DNA of 64,000 nucleotides from Zhihengliuella salsuginis (GCF_014651715.1 NZ_BMXK01000003.1:1-64000); one strand, 5' to 3'; shown: positions 41,651 to 50,399, counted from the first letter of the stretch. The notes: generated by a model not told the origin, from the sequence alone. Made by a program: numbers and translations.

Positions 41651-42589
41651 ATGACGATCACCGCTGCAGCAGACGGATCCGCGCTCGGCAACCCGGGTCC
41701 GGCCGGGTGGGCCTGGTACATCGACGACGCGAACTGGCGCGCCGGCGGCTGGGACCACGGGACCAACAACATGGGCGAGCTGATGGCCGTCCTGGATCTC
41801 CTCCACTGCACCGCCCACCGCCCCGACGAGCCGCTGCACATCCTCTGCGACTCGCAGTACGTCATCAACTCGGTCACCAAGTGGATGCCCGGCTGGAAGA
41901 AGAAGGGCTGGAAGAAGAAGGACGGCAAGCCGGTCCTCAACGTCGAGCTGCTCAAGCAGATCGATGCGGCCCTCATCGGGCGCACCTACGAGTTCGAGTG
42001 GGTCAAGGGCCACGCCGGGCACGACTTGAACGAGGCCGCCGACGACCGCGCCCGCGCGGCCGCCACCGCCCACCAGCGCGGCCTCGCCCCGGAGGCGGGT
42101 CCCGGTCTGGCCGGCGGTCCGGCCCCCGTGGCCGCCGCGAGCACGACGACGGCACCGGCCCCCGCGCCGGCGTCGCCCGCCGGACCCGCACCCGCCGAGC
42201 CCGATCTCTTCACCTCGTTCGAGGACGTCCAGGAATCCGGTACGGGCGAGGCGAAGCTGGACGCCGTCGTCACGCTCGAGCGCGAGCTGCTCGAGCCCGA
42301 GGTTCGCGCCGACGCATCGGCCGTGTCCTACCTCCTGCACGCCGATTTCCGGCAGATCGGCTCCCGCGGTCACGTGCACGACCGCGACACCGCGATCTCG
42401 GTGCTCGAAGAGACCGCCTCCGCGCCGGCCGGAACCTTCGAGCTGCTCGACGCGGCCGCCGTCGATGACGCCGTGATGATCACCTACCGGCTCTCCGGCA
42501 CCGGGTACGCGAGCGTCGTCGGCTCCCTCTGGGTGCAGGCGGAGGGGCGCTGGCGCCTGCGCTTCCGCCAGTCGACGCCCGAACGCTAG
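41651..42589 (+). CDS. rnhA: Ribonuclease HI with a C-terminal DUF4440 (NTF2-like) domain
   Basis: A 312-residue fusion. Residues 1-135 form RNase HI, which removes RNA from RNA-DNA hybrids; the catalytic residues are D8 (ADGSALGNPGP), E43 (NNMGELMAV), D67 (LCDSQYVINSV) and D131 (NEAADDRARAAA), with the GWKKKGWKKKDG basic protrusion. A Pro/Ala/Gly linker (about 140-190) leads to a DUF4440/SnoaL-like fold (about 200-312: LERELLEPEVRADASAVSYLLHADFRQIGSRGHVHDRDTAISVLEE). All four catalytic residues are present. The added domain normally binds small ligands; why it is joined to RNase H is unclear. Confidence 0.85.
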   Translation: MTITAAADGSALGNPGPAGWAWYIDDANWRAGGWDHGTNNMGELMAVLDLLHCTAHRPDEPLHILCDSQYVINSVTKWMPGWKKKGWKKKDGKPVLNVELLKQIDAALIGRTYEFEWVKGHAGHDLNEAADDRARAAATAHQRGLAPEAGPGLAGGPAPVAAASTTTAPAPAPASPAGPAPAEPDLFTSFEDVQESGTGEAKLDAVVTLERELLEPEVRADASAVSYLLHADFRQIGSRGHVHDRDTAISVLEETASAPAGTFELLDAAAVDDAVMITYRLSGTGYASVVGSLWVQAEGRWRLRFRQSTPER

Positions 42590-42673
42590 AGCCACCGCCC
42601 GCCGCCGACGCCTCCGGAAGGGGGATCCGTGACGCCGACCGACCCGTCCACCACGCTTCTGCAAGGAGAACCC

Positions 42674-43882
42674 GTGACGCCGACCGACCCCCGCTTCGCC
42701 CCCGTCGCCGAGCTGTTCGAGCGCTTCGCCCAGGAGGACCCGGCCTACGCCGGGCAGCTGGCCCTCTACTACCGGGGCGAGCCCGTGCTCGACCTCTCCG
42801 TCGGCCCGGACCGGGCCCCGCAGGCCCGGCCCGAGCCGGGCGGGGACGGCGGAGCGGAGGACCCGGCCTTCACGCGGGAGGTCATGACAGGCGTCTTCTC
42901 CTGCAGCAAGGGGGCGGCCGGCGTGGTCATGGCGCTGCTCGTCCAGGACGGCGTCTTGGACCTGGACGCGCCCGTCGCGGCCTACTGGCCCGAGTACGGG
43001 CAGGCCGGCAAGGAGGCGACGACGGTCCGCCAGGCCCTCAGCCACCAGGCCGGTTCCCTCGGCGTCGCCGGCGGATTCACCGTCGAGGAGTACAACAACT
43101 CCCAGCTCGCCGCCGCCAGACTCGCGGCCGCGCCGCCCAACTGGCGCCCCGGGGCCGTCTTCTCCTACCACGGGCTGAGCATCGGCATCCTCATGGAGGA
43201 GCTCGTCCGCCGCATCACGGGGAGCACCCTGCAGGAGGTCTACGAGGAGCGCATCCGCGCCCCGCACGGCATCGACTTCTACCTGGGCCTGCCCGAGTCG
43301 GAGGAGCCCCGCTACCGGGACGTGCTCAAACCCGAGGCCGGGCCGCTGCCCTTCATCGACCCCTTCGGGTACCTCGGCACGGCCTTCAACTCGACCGGCG
43401 GATTCACCCGGGAGGACGGCGAGCCCGGCGAGCTGCTCGACCTGCCGAACGACCGCGCGATCCGCGCGGCCGGCATGTCCTCGGCCGGCGGCGTCGCCAA
43501 CGCCCGCGGACTGGCGAGGCTGTACGCGGCGGCGAGCACCGGCATCGTGGGGGAGGACGGGACGCGCAGCGAACCGCTGCTGACGGAGCACACGCAGACC
43601 ATCATGGCCGAGGACCAGGTGTTCGGGCCGGACCGGGCCGACGGCCTCGTCAAGGCGTTCGGCGTGGTCTTCATGAAGCCGACGCCCGAGAAGGACTTCG
43701 GCTCCTGGCGCGTGTTCGGCCACGAGGGCGCCAACGGCTCCTTCGGGTACGCAGACCCGTCCTACGGCATCGCGTTCGGGTACGTTCCGGCCCGCGGCGA
43801 GGACGGCGGCACCCTCTCCCGCAACGGGCAGCTGAGCGTCCGCGTTCGGCAGGCCGTCCTGCAGGCGCTCGCCGGCGGGTAG
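42674..43882 (+). CDS. Serine hydrolase (beta-lactamase/EstB-like esterase)
   Basis: A 402-residue class C beta-lactamase-fold hydrolase. Seen: the nucleophile motif S-x-x-K in VFSCSKGAAGVVMALL, the catalytic Tyr in SYHGLSIG, and the late HEGANGSFGYADP (in place of the KTG box), a pattern typical of EstB-type esterases rather than true beta-lactamases. It is likely cytoplasmic, as no signal peptide is visible. GTG 42674, preceded by AAGGAG at a 6-nt gap, is preferred over GTG 42629. The first 17 bases after each start are the same, a local duplication. Confidence 0.83.
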   Translation: MTPTDPRFAPVAELFERFAQEDPAYAGQLALYYRGEPVLDLSVGPDRAPQARPEPGGDGGAEDPAFTREVMTGVFSCSKGAAGVVMALLVQDGVLDLDAPVAAYWPEYGQAGKEATTVRQALSHQAGSLGVAGGFTVEEYNNSQLAAARLAAAPPNWRPGAVFSYHGLSIGILMEELVRRITGSTLQEVYEERIRAPHGIDFYLGLPESEEPRYRDVLKPEAGPLPFIDPFGYLGTAFNSTGGFTREDGEPGELLDLPNDRAIRAAGMSSAGGVANARGLARLYAAASTGIVGEDGTRSEPLLTEHTQTIMAEDQVFGPDRADGLVKAFGVVFMKPTPEKDFGSWRVFGHEGANGSFGYADPSYGIAFGYVPARGEDGGTLSRNGQLSVRVRQAVLQALAGG

Positions 43883-43963
43883 CGGGCCGAATCCCACTGA
43901 TGCCGGCCGGATTGCAGCCAAGAGTTTCGATATCGCGTGAGGATCGGCGCGAGGTGGTCTAGG

Positions 43964-44743
43964 GTGAACCACGTGGATTTCGAGAAACGGTACGTGGCCA
44001 TAGGGGATTCGTTCAGCGAGGGCGTCGGGGACCCGGCGCCGGACCGCCCGAACGGGGTGCGCGGCTGGGCCGACCGCGTCGCGGAGCAGCTCATCGCCGC
44101 CGATCCGGCCTGGGGCTACGCCAACCTGGCCATCCGCGGCAAGAAACTGCCGCAGATCGTCGCCGAGCAGGTGCCGCAGGCGATCGCGCTGAAGCCGACG
44201 CTCGTGACCATCTCCGCCGGCGGGAACGACATCCTCCGCCCCCGCGTCGACGTCGAGGGCATCGCCGCCCAGCTCGACGGCGCCCTCCAGCAGCTCAAGA
44301 CGACCGGCGCGGACGTCGTCGTCTTCACCGGGTTCGACGTCTCCACCTCGCCGATCTTCAGCCCGACCCTCGGCCGCGTGGCCCTCTTCAACGAGCGCCT
44401 CCGGGAAATCGCCGACCGGCACGGAATCGTGATCGCCGACTACTGGCGGTGGCGCGAATTCCAGAACTACGGCTACTGGGACGAGGACCGGCTGCACATG
44501 AACACCTACGGCCACCGCCTCATGGCCACGCGGATCCTCGACCTGCTGCGCCGCGACCACACGATCGAGGTGCCCGAGCTGCACACCCCGGCCTCGCGCG
44601 GCCGCGTCGACCACATCAAGCAGAACGCCCAATGGGCCAGGACGCACCTGCTGCCGTGGGTCCAGCGCCGCCTGACCGGCAAGAGCTCCGGCGACCACAT
44701 GGAGCCCAGATACCCCGACTACGTGCAGGTGTCCCCGGACTAG
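43964..44743 (+). CDS. SGNH/GDSL-family hydrolase
   Basis: A 259-residue SGNH hydrolase. Block I (VAIGDSFSEGVGDP) carries the Ser, block II the Gly in NLAIRGKKL, block III the Asn in SAGGNDILRPR, and block V is DRLHMNTYGHRLMA with the D and H. It has no signal peptide, so it is probably cytoplasmic. The C-terminal 60 residues (RGRVDHIKQNAQWARTHLLPWVQRRLTG) are a family extension of Micrococcaceae members. GTG 43964 is chosen; GTG 43973 is possible. A CCCCCG/CGGGGG hairpin follows the stop. Confidence 0.85.
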   Translation: MNHVDFEKRYVAIGDSFSEGVGDPAPDRPNGVRGWADRVAEQLIAADPAWGYANLAIRGKKLPQIVAEQVPQAIALKPTLVTISAGGNDILRPRVDVEGIAAQLDGALQQLKTTGADVVVFTGFDVSTSPIFSPTLGRVALFNERLREIADRHGIVIADYWRWREFQNYGYWDEDRLHMNTYGHRLMATRILDLLRRDHTIEVPELHTPASRGRVDHIKQNAQWARTHLLPWVQRRLTGKSSGDHMEPRYPDYVQVSPD

Positions 44744-44750
44744 GGGAGAA

Positions 44751-44771
44751 CCCCCGGCCGCGCCTCGGGGG
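44751..44771 (+). terminator. Short GC hairpin after the SGNH hydrolase
   Basis: CCCCCG (44751-44756), a 9-nt loop, CGGGGG (44766-44771), 8 nt after the stop at 44743. No U-run, so a weak terminator candidate. Confidence 0.4.
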
Positions 44772-44845
44772 AGTGCCCGAAATCAGTTGGGGTTCGCCCT
44801 GAGATCCGCGGAAAGGCCTTGGCCGCGGCGGGGCGGCGGAGAAGC

Positions 44846-45745
44846 ATGAGAGCCATGAGCACCCCACCGCTGACCGCACCGCCCTCCGCGCCCCGGCTGT
44901 CCTTCGAGCCCGGCCGGCGTCTTCCTGCCTGGGCTCCGCGATTCCTCATCGTCTTCGCGGTCCTGATGCTGGCGCTCGTCGGCGCCCTCTGCGCGCCGGC
45001 GCTCGCCGGGGCCGGCTCGGCCTATCTGGAAGTGCTGACCCCGGTGGTGATGTGGGCACCCGCGGTCGCGGTGGTGATCCTGCACTTCGCGTTCGGCCGG
45101 CCCGTGCCGCTGCTGACCTGGGCCGGGCTGCGCGGCGCCCCGTTCAAGCGGATCGTCGGCGGGATCGCCGCCCTCCTCGTCCTCATGCTGGCGGTCCCCG
45201 CCGCCGTCATCGGCCTGGCGGCCGCCTTCGGGTTCGTCGAGTTCTCCCCGTCCCCGGAGGCCAGCGGGCTGGCCGTGTGGGTCCTGCCGCTGATCGCAGC
45301 GACCATGCTCTTGACCCTCGGCGAGGAGTTCGCGTGGCGCGGCTACCTCGCCTCGACGCTCGCCCCCTGGGGCTTCTGGCGCTCGGCAGCCGCGATCGGC
45401 GCGTTCTGGGCCCTCTGGCACCTGCCGCTGACCGCCGCCTACGCGGTCGGCGGCGTCTCCTCCTGGCGCGAGGTCGCCGCCACGACGGTCAACCTCTTCC
45501 TGGCGGCGCTCGTCCTCGCGGGCGTGCGCTACCTGACCCGCTCGGTCTGGCCGGCGGTCGCCGGCCACGCGATGCTCAACACGGTGCTGGTCTTCGCCTA
45601 CTCGAACCTCATGACGGATGCCGCCGCGCTGCCCGCCGGCGCGTACTGGGGGTACAACGCCGTCAGCTGGGCGGTGTGGGGCGCCGCCGCCGTGCTGGTC
45701 GGCTCCCTCGCGGCCCGGCGGGCGCGCAACAGGGCGACCAGCTGA
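44846..45745 (+). CDS. CPBP-family intramembrane metalloprotease
   Basis: A 299-residue CPBP (CAAX protease/bacteriocin-processing-like) membrane protein with about seven or eight TM helices. Seen: the first motif LGEEFAWRGYLASTLAP (EExxxR), the FWALWHLPLT motif with its His, and GHAMLNTVLVF with the later His and Asn. The glutamates and histidines form the metal site in the membrane. The physiological substrate is unknown; the family includes prenyl-protein proteases and immunity proteins. GGAG lies 4-7 nt before ATG 44846; ATG 44855 is an alternative. Confidence 0.83.
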   Translation: MRAMSTPPLTAPPSAPRLSFEPGRRLPAWAPRFLIVFAVLMLALVGALCAPALAGAGSAYLEVLTPVVMWAPAVAVVILHFAFGRPVPLLTWAGLRGAPFKRIVGGIAALLVLMLAVPAAVIGLAAAFGFVEFSPSPEASGLAVWVLPLIAATMLLTLGEEFAWRGYLASTLAPWGFWRSAAAIGAFWALWHLPLTAAYAVGGVSSWREVAATTVNLFLAALVLAGVRYLTRSVWPAVAGHAMLNTVLVFAYSNLMTDAAALPAGAYWGYNAVSWAVWGAAAVLVGSLAARRARNRATS

Positions 45746-45794
45746 GGTCCCCGCGTGGCGCGGCCGCGCGGCAGGCGGCTAGGATCTTGAGCCG

Positions 45795-46424
45795 ATGTCC
45801 ATGCTCATTCTCGACCTCCTCGGCACGTTCTTCTTCGCCGTCTCCGGCTCCCTGCTGGCGGCGCGCAAGAAGTTCGACGTCGTGGGCTCGCTGCTGCTCG
45901 CCTCGCTCGTCGGCCTCGGCGGCGGTGTCAGCCGCGACGTCATCATCGGCCAGGTGCCCAACGCGTTCCTCCAGCCCGTCTACCTCGTCCCGCCCCTGCT
46001 GGCGACGATGCTCGTGGCGACCCGCCTCGTCCGCGAGACGCGGGTGCGCCGGCCCCTCCTGCTGTTCGACGCCGCCGGGCTGGCCCTGTTCTGCATCGTC
46101 GGCACGATCACGGCGCACCAGGCCGGTCTCCACGCGGTGTCGGCCGCGCTGCTGGGCTTGACCACCGCCGTCGGCGGCGGCGTCATGCGCGACGTCGTCG
46201 CCAACGAGGTGCCGCAGGTCTTCAATCCGCGCGGCGTCTACGCGATCCCGGCCATGCTGGGTTCGTCCCTGACCGTTCTGACGCTCGAGCTCGGCTGGTT
46301 CGGCGTCGTGGCCGGCTGCCTGATCGCCGTGTTCGTCTTCGTCCTGCGGGTGCTCTCCATCCGGCTCGAATGGCACGTGCCGCTGGCCGGCGGGGGAACC
46401 ATCCGGAACGACGATTCGCGCTAG
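45795..46424 (+). CDS. TRIC-type cation channel family protein (UPF0126)
   Basis: A 209-residue protein with about seven TM helices in two inverted halves (FAVSGSLLAARKKFDVVGSLLLASLVGLGGGVSRDVII and AALLGLTTAVGGGVMRDVVANEVPQVF). The repeated GGGV-[SM]-RD-V signature is characteristic of YicG/UPF0126. Bacterial homologues form trimeric K+ channels (TRIC); transport in this organism is inferred. It ends inside the leftward AsnC gene by 4 nt (tail-to-tail). Confidence 0.85.
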   Translation: MSMLILDLLGTFFFAVSGSLLAARKKFDVVGSLLLASLVGLGGGVSRDVIIGQVPNAFLQPVYLVPPLLATMLVATRLVRETRVRRPLLLFDAAGLALFCIVGTITAHQAGLHAVSAALLGLTTAVGGGVMRDVVANEVPQVFNPRGVYAIPAMLGSSLTVLTLELGWFGVVAGCLIAVFVFVLRVLSIRLEWHVPLAGGGTIRNDDSR

Positions 46425-47455
46425 GGCGTGAGCCGCGACCAGACGTCGCCGGGACCGACGGTCCGACCGGTCGCGAAGCCGTGGGGGTCGAGCTCCCAGC
46501 CCACGCGTTTGGGGATGTTCGTGATGACGGCGCTCTCGACGAGGTCGAGTTCCGGCAGGTGCCTGCCGACGTAGCTCTCGACCTCCATGACGTCGGCGGC
46601 CGAGCGCAGCCACATCATGAACATGAAGTTGGCCGTTCCGGTGATGGAGGCGCAGATGCGCAGGGTGCCCAGGCGCGCCAGGGCGCGCGCCGCGTCGTCG
46701 TGCAGGGTGGCCGGGAGGCGTCCGAACCACTGGCAGACGACCGGGAATCCCGCCGCGCGGTGGGCGACCTCGCAGCGGAAGGCCAGCGTGCGCGAATCGA
46801 GGACGCGCTGCAGCTGGCGGCGCGCCGTGGCCGGGTGCAGGCCGGTGGCCCCGGCGACGTCCGCGGCGGTGGCGCGCCCGTTCGCGTTCAGCAGGGCGGC
46901 GATCTCGGCGTAGTGGCTGGGGAGCGGTCCGCGGGCGGGCGGCGACCCCGGCGCGGCGCGCTGCAGCGACGCCTCCTCCCGCTTGGAGAGCGCGTTGATC
47001 CGCCAGTCGTACGCGCCGCGGTGCAGCTTGGTGCAGAACGAGGTCTCGTAGCGGGTGATGCCCTCGACCGCGTCGAGCTGCGGGTAGACGGACTCCGTCA
47101 TCCAGGTCGGGTACGGGGTGACGACGGTGAGCATCAGATCGCGCGCCCGCGAGCACTCCTCGATGCTGAACACGTCGGTCATCGCCACCAGCTCGCGCAC
47201 CACCCGGCTGCGCGTGCGCGGCTCGCACTGGACGTCGAGGAAGGCGAGCGACATCTGGTTCGGGTCCCCGATCGGGTGGCAGGAGATCCAGGCGAGGCCG
47301 CGCTCGACAAGCCGGTTCCAGCGCTTGGCGAGGGACGTGGGGTGCTGCCCGAGCACGTCGCCGAGCACCGTCCAGGTCTGCCGCGGGTGGATCTGCAGCG
47401 CGTTGATGAGCCGCAGATCCTCCTCAGCCAGCAGATTCTGAAGATAAGTGTTCAT
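46421..47455 (-). CDS. Lrp/AsnC-family regulator with two HTH-ligand units
   Basis: A 344-residue regulator that carries two AsnC-type units in tandem. The N-terminal HTH (EEDLRLINALQIHPRQTWTVLGDVLGQHPTSLAKRWNRL) is followed by a RAM-like domain, then a second HTH (YAEIAALLNANGRATAADVAGATGLHPATARRQLQRVL) and RAM (LGTLRICASITGTANFMFMMWL). It is about twice the usual 150-residue length. It is divergent from the DUF5058 operon across 127 nt, where a GTAAATTTAC palindrome lies. It most likely controls that operon in response to an amino acid or peptide. Confidence 0.85.
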   Translation of the reverse strand: MNTYLQNLLAEEDLRLINALQIHPRQTWTVLGDVLGQHPTSLAKRWNRLVERGLAWISCHPIGDPNQMSLAFLDVQCEPRTRSRVVRELVAMTDVFSIEECSRARDLMLTVVTPYPTWMTESVYPQLDAVEGITRYETSFCTKLHRGAYDWRINALSKREEASLQRAAPGSPPARGPLPSHYAEIAALLNANGRATAADVAGATGLHPATARRQLQRVLDSRTLAFRCEVAHRAAGFPVVCQWFGRLPATLHDDAARALARLGTLRICASITGTANFMFMMWLRSAADVMEVESYVGRHLPELDLVESAVITNIPKRVGWELDPHGFATGRTVGPGDVWSRLTP

Positions 47456-47480
47456 TTCCTGTCCAAATGTGGGGATCAGT

Positions 47481-47490
47481 GTAAATTTAC
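47481..47490. promoter_or_regulatory. AT-rich palindrome in the AsnC/DUF5058 promoter region
   Basis: GTAAATTTAC is a perfect 10-bp palindrome in an otherwise GC-rich gap, 26 nt from the AsnC start and 93 nt from the DUF5058 start. AsnC-type proteins favour AT-rich sites of this kind. Confidence 0.5.
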
Positions 47491-47582
47491 TGCGATTCTA
47501 CGCTGGTGACGGGCATCACACCACAATCGATAGCAGCTCTCCGGCGAGTTCGAACGGCTCGTCGTCCCCTACGGAGGTACCC

Positions 47583-48335
47583 ATGCAATCGCCATCACTC
47601 GACGGGCAGTCGACCGACGTCCTCGCCGCGGCCAACCATCCGTTCCTGTGGGCCTGTGCGCTCGGCGTCTTCGTGGTGATCATCGTGCAGTCCGTCATCT
47701 ACATCCGGGCTGCCCGCAAGGCCGCCCCGAGCGTCGGTCTGAGCGGTTCGCAGCTCTTCTCCGCCTACCGCTCCGGCGCCGTGGCCGCGATCGGACCGTC
47801 CCTCGCCGTCGTCATTGTGGCCGTCGCCCTGCTGGCGGTCTTCGGCACGCCGGCGACGCTGGTCCGCATCGGGTTGATCGGGTCCGCCGCCTTCGAGACC
47901 GGAGCGGCCAACATCGCGGCGGGCGCTGCCGGCGCCACCCTCGGCGGGGACGACTACACGCAGTCGGTCTTCGCCGTCGCCTTCTTCTCGATGAGCCTGG
48001 GCGGCGCCATGTGGATGGTGGCGACGCTCATCATGACTCCGCTGCTCAAGCGCGGCGAGGACAGGATGGAGAAGGTCAACCCGGCCGTGCTGACCGTCGT
48101 CCCGGGCGCGGCCCTGATCGCCGCGTTCGCGTCCCTCGGCATCGGCGAGGTCCCCAAGTCCGACGCGCACCTCGTGACCCTCGTGGCCGCCGCCGCCAGC
48201 ATGGCCCTCTTCGGACTCGTCGCGGCCAAGGCGAAGATGCCGTGGCTGCGCGAGTGGGGGCTCGGCCTCTCCATCATCATCGCCCTCGCTGCGGCCTACT
48301 TCTCCCACACCGCGGGCCTCGGCCCGGCGGCCTGA
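47583..48335 (+). CDS. DUF5058-family membrane protein
   Basis: A 250-residue protein with about seven hydrophobic segments (FLWACALGVFVVIIVQSVIYI, VAAIGPSLAVVIVAVALLAVFG, MSLGGAMWMVATLIMTPLL, AALIAAFASLGI, WGLGLSIIIALAAAYFS). I recognise it as the DUF5058 family only by pattern; no substrate is established. It is followed after 26 nt by a second polytopic protein and then by an M20 hydrolase, which together suggest a two-part importer whose substrate is cleaved by the hydrolase. GGAGG lies 6 nt before ATG 47583. Confidence 0.7.
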   Translation: MQSPSLDGQSTDVLAAANHPFLWACALGVFVVIIVQSVIYIRAARKAAPSVGLSGSQLFSAYRSGAVAAIGPSLAVVIVAVALLAVFGTPATLVRIGLIGSAAFETGAANIAAGAAGATLGGDDYTQSVFAVAFFSMSLGGAMWMVATLIMTPLLKRGEDRMEKVNPAVLTVVPGAALIAAFASLGIGEVPKSDAHLVTLVAAAASMALFGLVAAKAKMPWLREWGLGLSIIIALAAAYFSHTAGLGPAA

Positions 48336-48361
48336 ACGCACGCGTCGAAAGGAACAACAAG

Positions 48362-49090
48362 ATGAGCACGCAGACTCCGCCGGCCGCCGTGGCCACCGGC
48401 ATGGCAGCCTTCGACCGGACGACCAGCCGCTGGGGCCGCCTCACGATGCTGATCGGGCTGGTCGTCTCCCTCTCGGGATCCGTCTACCTCGGCTTCTTCA
48501 GCGGCCTCGACATCGAACCCTCGCTCCTCTTCACCGGCTTCGCGGTCGTCGCCAGCACGTTCTTCGTGATCTGGCTCGTCGAACCGGTCACCTACTTCCC
48601 GATCCTGGGCCCGGCCGCAATGTACCAGGCCTTCATGATCGGCAACATCTCCAACAAGCTGCTCCCGTCGGCGCTGGTCGCCCAGGCCAACCTGGGCGTC
48701 AAGGGCGGCACCCCCAAGGGCAGCCTCGCCGCCGTCATGGCCATCTGCGGCGCGGCGACCATCCACCTGACCTCGCTGCTGGTCTTCGTCGGCATCCTCG
48801 GCACGTGGCTGATCACGGTCGTCCCGCCCGAGATGATGGAGGTCGTGCGGACCTACATCTCGCCGGCGATCTTCGGCGCAGTGTTCGTCCAGGCCGTCAT
48901 GACCGTCAAGCAGGTCCGCCCGGTGGTCATCGCCGTCGCCATCGCCCTGATCGTCCAGCTCGTGCTGGTCCCCGCAGTCCCGTCCCTGTGGCTCGCGGCC
49001 ACCGGCATCGTCGTCATCACGACGGCGGTCGTCGCCTGGTTCGCCCGCGACCGCCGCGCAGAGAAGAAGGAGAACACCCTTGCCGAATAA
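48362..49090 (+). CDS. Polytopic membrane protein, partner of the DUF5058 protein
   Basis: A 242-residue protein with about seven TM helices (LTMLIGLVVSLSGSVYLGFFSG, SLLFTGFAVVASTFFVIWL, TIHLTSLLVFVGILGTWLITVV, VVIAVAIALIVQLVLVPAV, ATGIVVITTAVVAWFA). Conserved-looking polar stretches are EPVTYFPILGPAAMYQAFMIGNISNKLLPSA and GVKGGTPKGSLAAVMAICG. The family is not recognised with certainty. Its close spacing after DUF5058 (26 nt) and overlap with the amidohydrolase (11 nt) argue for a shared function. Confidence 0.65.
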   Translation: MSTQTPPAAVATGMAAFDRTTSRWGRLTMLIGLVVSLSGSVYLGFFSGLDIEPSLLFTGFAVVASTFFVIWLVEPVTYFPILGPAAMYQAFMIGNISNKLLPSALVAQANLGVKGGTPKGSLAAVMAICGAATIHLTSLLVFVGILGTWLITVVPPEMMEVVRTYISPAIFGAVFVQAVMTVKQVRPVVIAVAIALIVQLVLVPAVPSLWLAATGIVVITTAVVAWFARDRRAEKKENTLAE

Positions 49091-50309
49091 CGACCTCGTC
49101 CTCACCGACGGCATGCGCGAGCGCATGCACGACGTCTACCGCCACCTGCACCGCAACCCGGAGTTGTCCATGCAGGAGTTTCGTACCGCGGAGTTCATCG
49201 AGGAGCGCCTCTCCGCCCTCGGCGTGGAGCACTTCCGCTGCGGCGGGACCGGCGTCGTGGGCGTCGTCCGCAACGGCGACGGCCCCGTGGTCGCCTTCCG
49301 GGCCGACAGCGACGGCCTGCCCATCGCCGAGGACACCGGGTTCGAGTACGCGAGCGAGGCCACCGGCCGGCTCGAGGACGGGACCGAGGTCCCGGTCATG
49401 CACGGCTGCGGGCACGACACCCACGTCGCGAGCCTGCTCGCCGCGACCGAGGTCTTCGTTTCCGCCCCCGATGCCTGGACGGGGACGCTCGTGCTGATCT
49501 TCCAGCCCGGCGAGGAGACCGGCGCCGGCGCCCGCGCCATGGTCGACGACGGCCTCTGGGACCGCGCCCCGCGCCCGGCCGTGGTGCTCGGCCAGCACGT
49601 CATGCCCGGGCTCGCCGGGACGGTCCAGTACCCCCGTGGCAGCGCGATGAGCTATGCCGACTCGTGGAAGGTCACGCTGCACGGCCGGCAGTCGCACGGG
49701 TCGCAGCCGCAGGACGCGATCGACCCGATCGTGCTCGGCGCGCACATCGTCACCCGGCTCCAGACGGTGGTCTCCCGGGAGATCGACGCCCGCGAAGCCG
49801 CCGTCGTCACCGTCGGGACGTTCCACGCCGGGCTGAAGGAGAACATCATCCCCGCCAGCGCGGAGTTCACCCTGAACATCCGGACCCTCGACGACGCCGT
49901 ACGCGAGCGCGTCCTGGCCGCCGTGCGCCGCATCATCACGGCCGAGGCCTCCGTCTCCGGCGCGCCCGAGCCGGTGATCGAGGAGCTGTACCGCTTCCCG
50001 CGGAACTTCAACGACCCGGAGGCCACGGACGCGCGGATGGCCGACGTCGCGGCGGAGCTCGGCGCCGACGCCGTCACGGAGGTCCGCCCGCTCATGGGCT
50101 CCGAGGACTTCGGGGCGCTCGCGACGGCGATCGACGTGCCGTCCGTGTACTGGTTCTTCGGCGGCTACACCGCCGAGCAGCTCGAGGCCGACACCGTTCC
50201 CGTGAACCACTCGCCGGAGTTCGCCCCGGTCATGGAACCCACGCTGACCACCGCCGTCCGCGCCGCGACGGCGGCGATCGCCGGCGCGCTGGGAGGCGCC
50301 GGCGTGTGA
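49080..50309 (+). CDS. M20-family amidohydrolase (N-acyl-amino-acid hydrolase type)
   Basis: A 409-residue zinc peptidase/amidohydrolase of the HipO/AbgA branch. Seen: VAFRADSDGLPIAEDTG, MHGCGHDTHVASLLAATEVF (metal-binding Cys/His-Asp-x-His), FQPGEETGAGARAMVDDG (catalytic Glu-Glu), HGRQSHGSQPQDAIDPIVLGA and PLMGSEDFGAL. It should cleave N-acylated amino acids or hippurate-like amides to free the amino acid. The start is TTG 49080, overlapping the previous gene by 11 nt, with GGAG 8 nt upstream; ATG alternatives lie well inside the domain. Confidence 0.88.
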   Translation: MPNNDLVLTDGMRERMHDVYRHLHRNPELSMQEFRTAEFIEERLSALGVEHFRCGGTGVVGVVRNGDGPVVAFRADSDGLPIAEDTGFEYASEATGRLEDGTEVPVMHGCGHDTHVASLLAATEVFVSAPDAWTGTLVLIFQPGEETGAGARAMVDDGLWDRAPRPAVVLGQHVMPGLAGTVQYPRGSAMSYADSWKVTLHGRQSHGSQPQDAIDPIVLGAHIVTRLQTVVSREIDAREAAVVTVGTFHAGLKENIIPASAEFTLNIRTLDDAVRERVLAAVRRIITAEASVSGAPEPVIEELYRFPRNFNDPEATDARMADVAAELGADAVTEVRPLMGSEDFGALATAIDVPSVYWFFGGYTAEQLEADTVPVNHSPEFAPVMEPTLTTAVRAATAAIAGALGGAGV

Positions 50310-50399
50310 TGGACAACCCGGTGGTGTTGGCCGCGTCTCCGCGGCCAACTACACTGGGATTGTGCTCGGCGGTTCACGCCGCCGTGCGCACGCTTTCGA

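Noticed and set aside
42629-42673. Signal peptide for the serine hydrolase from the upstream GTG
   Set aside because: The added 15 residues are polar with no hydrophobic core.
41537-44698. A 1053-codon open frame on the minus strand across RNase H, serine hydrolase and SGNH genes
   Set aside because: Spans three well-supported plus-strand genes and gaps between them; composition typical of a third-position shadow.
50310-50399. Separate small gene upstream of the riboswitch
   Set aside because: No start with a ribosome site; the stretch is probably the gcv promoter region.
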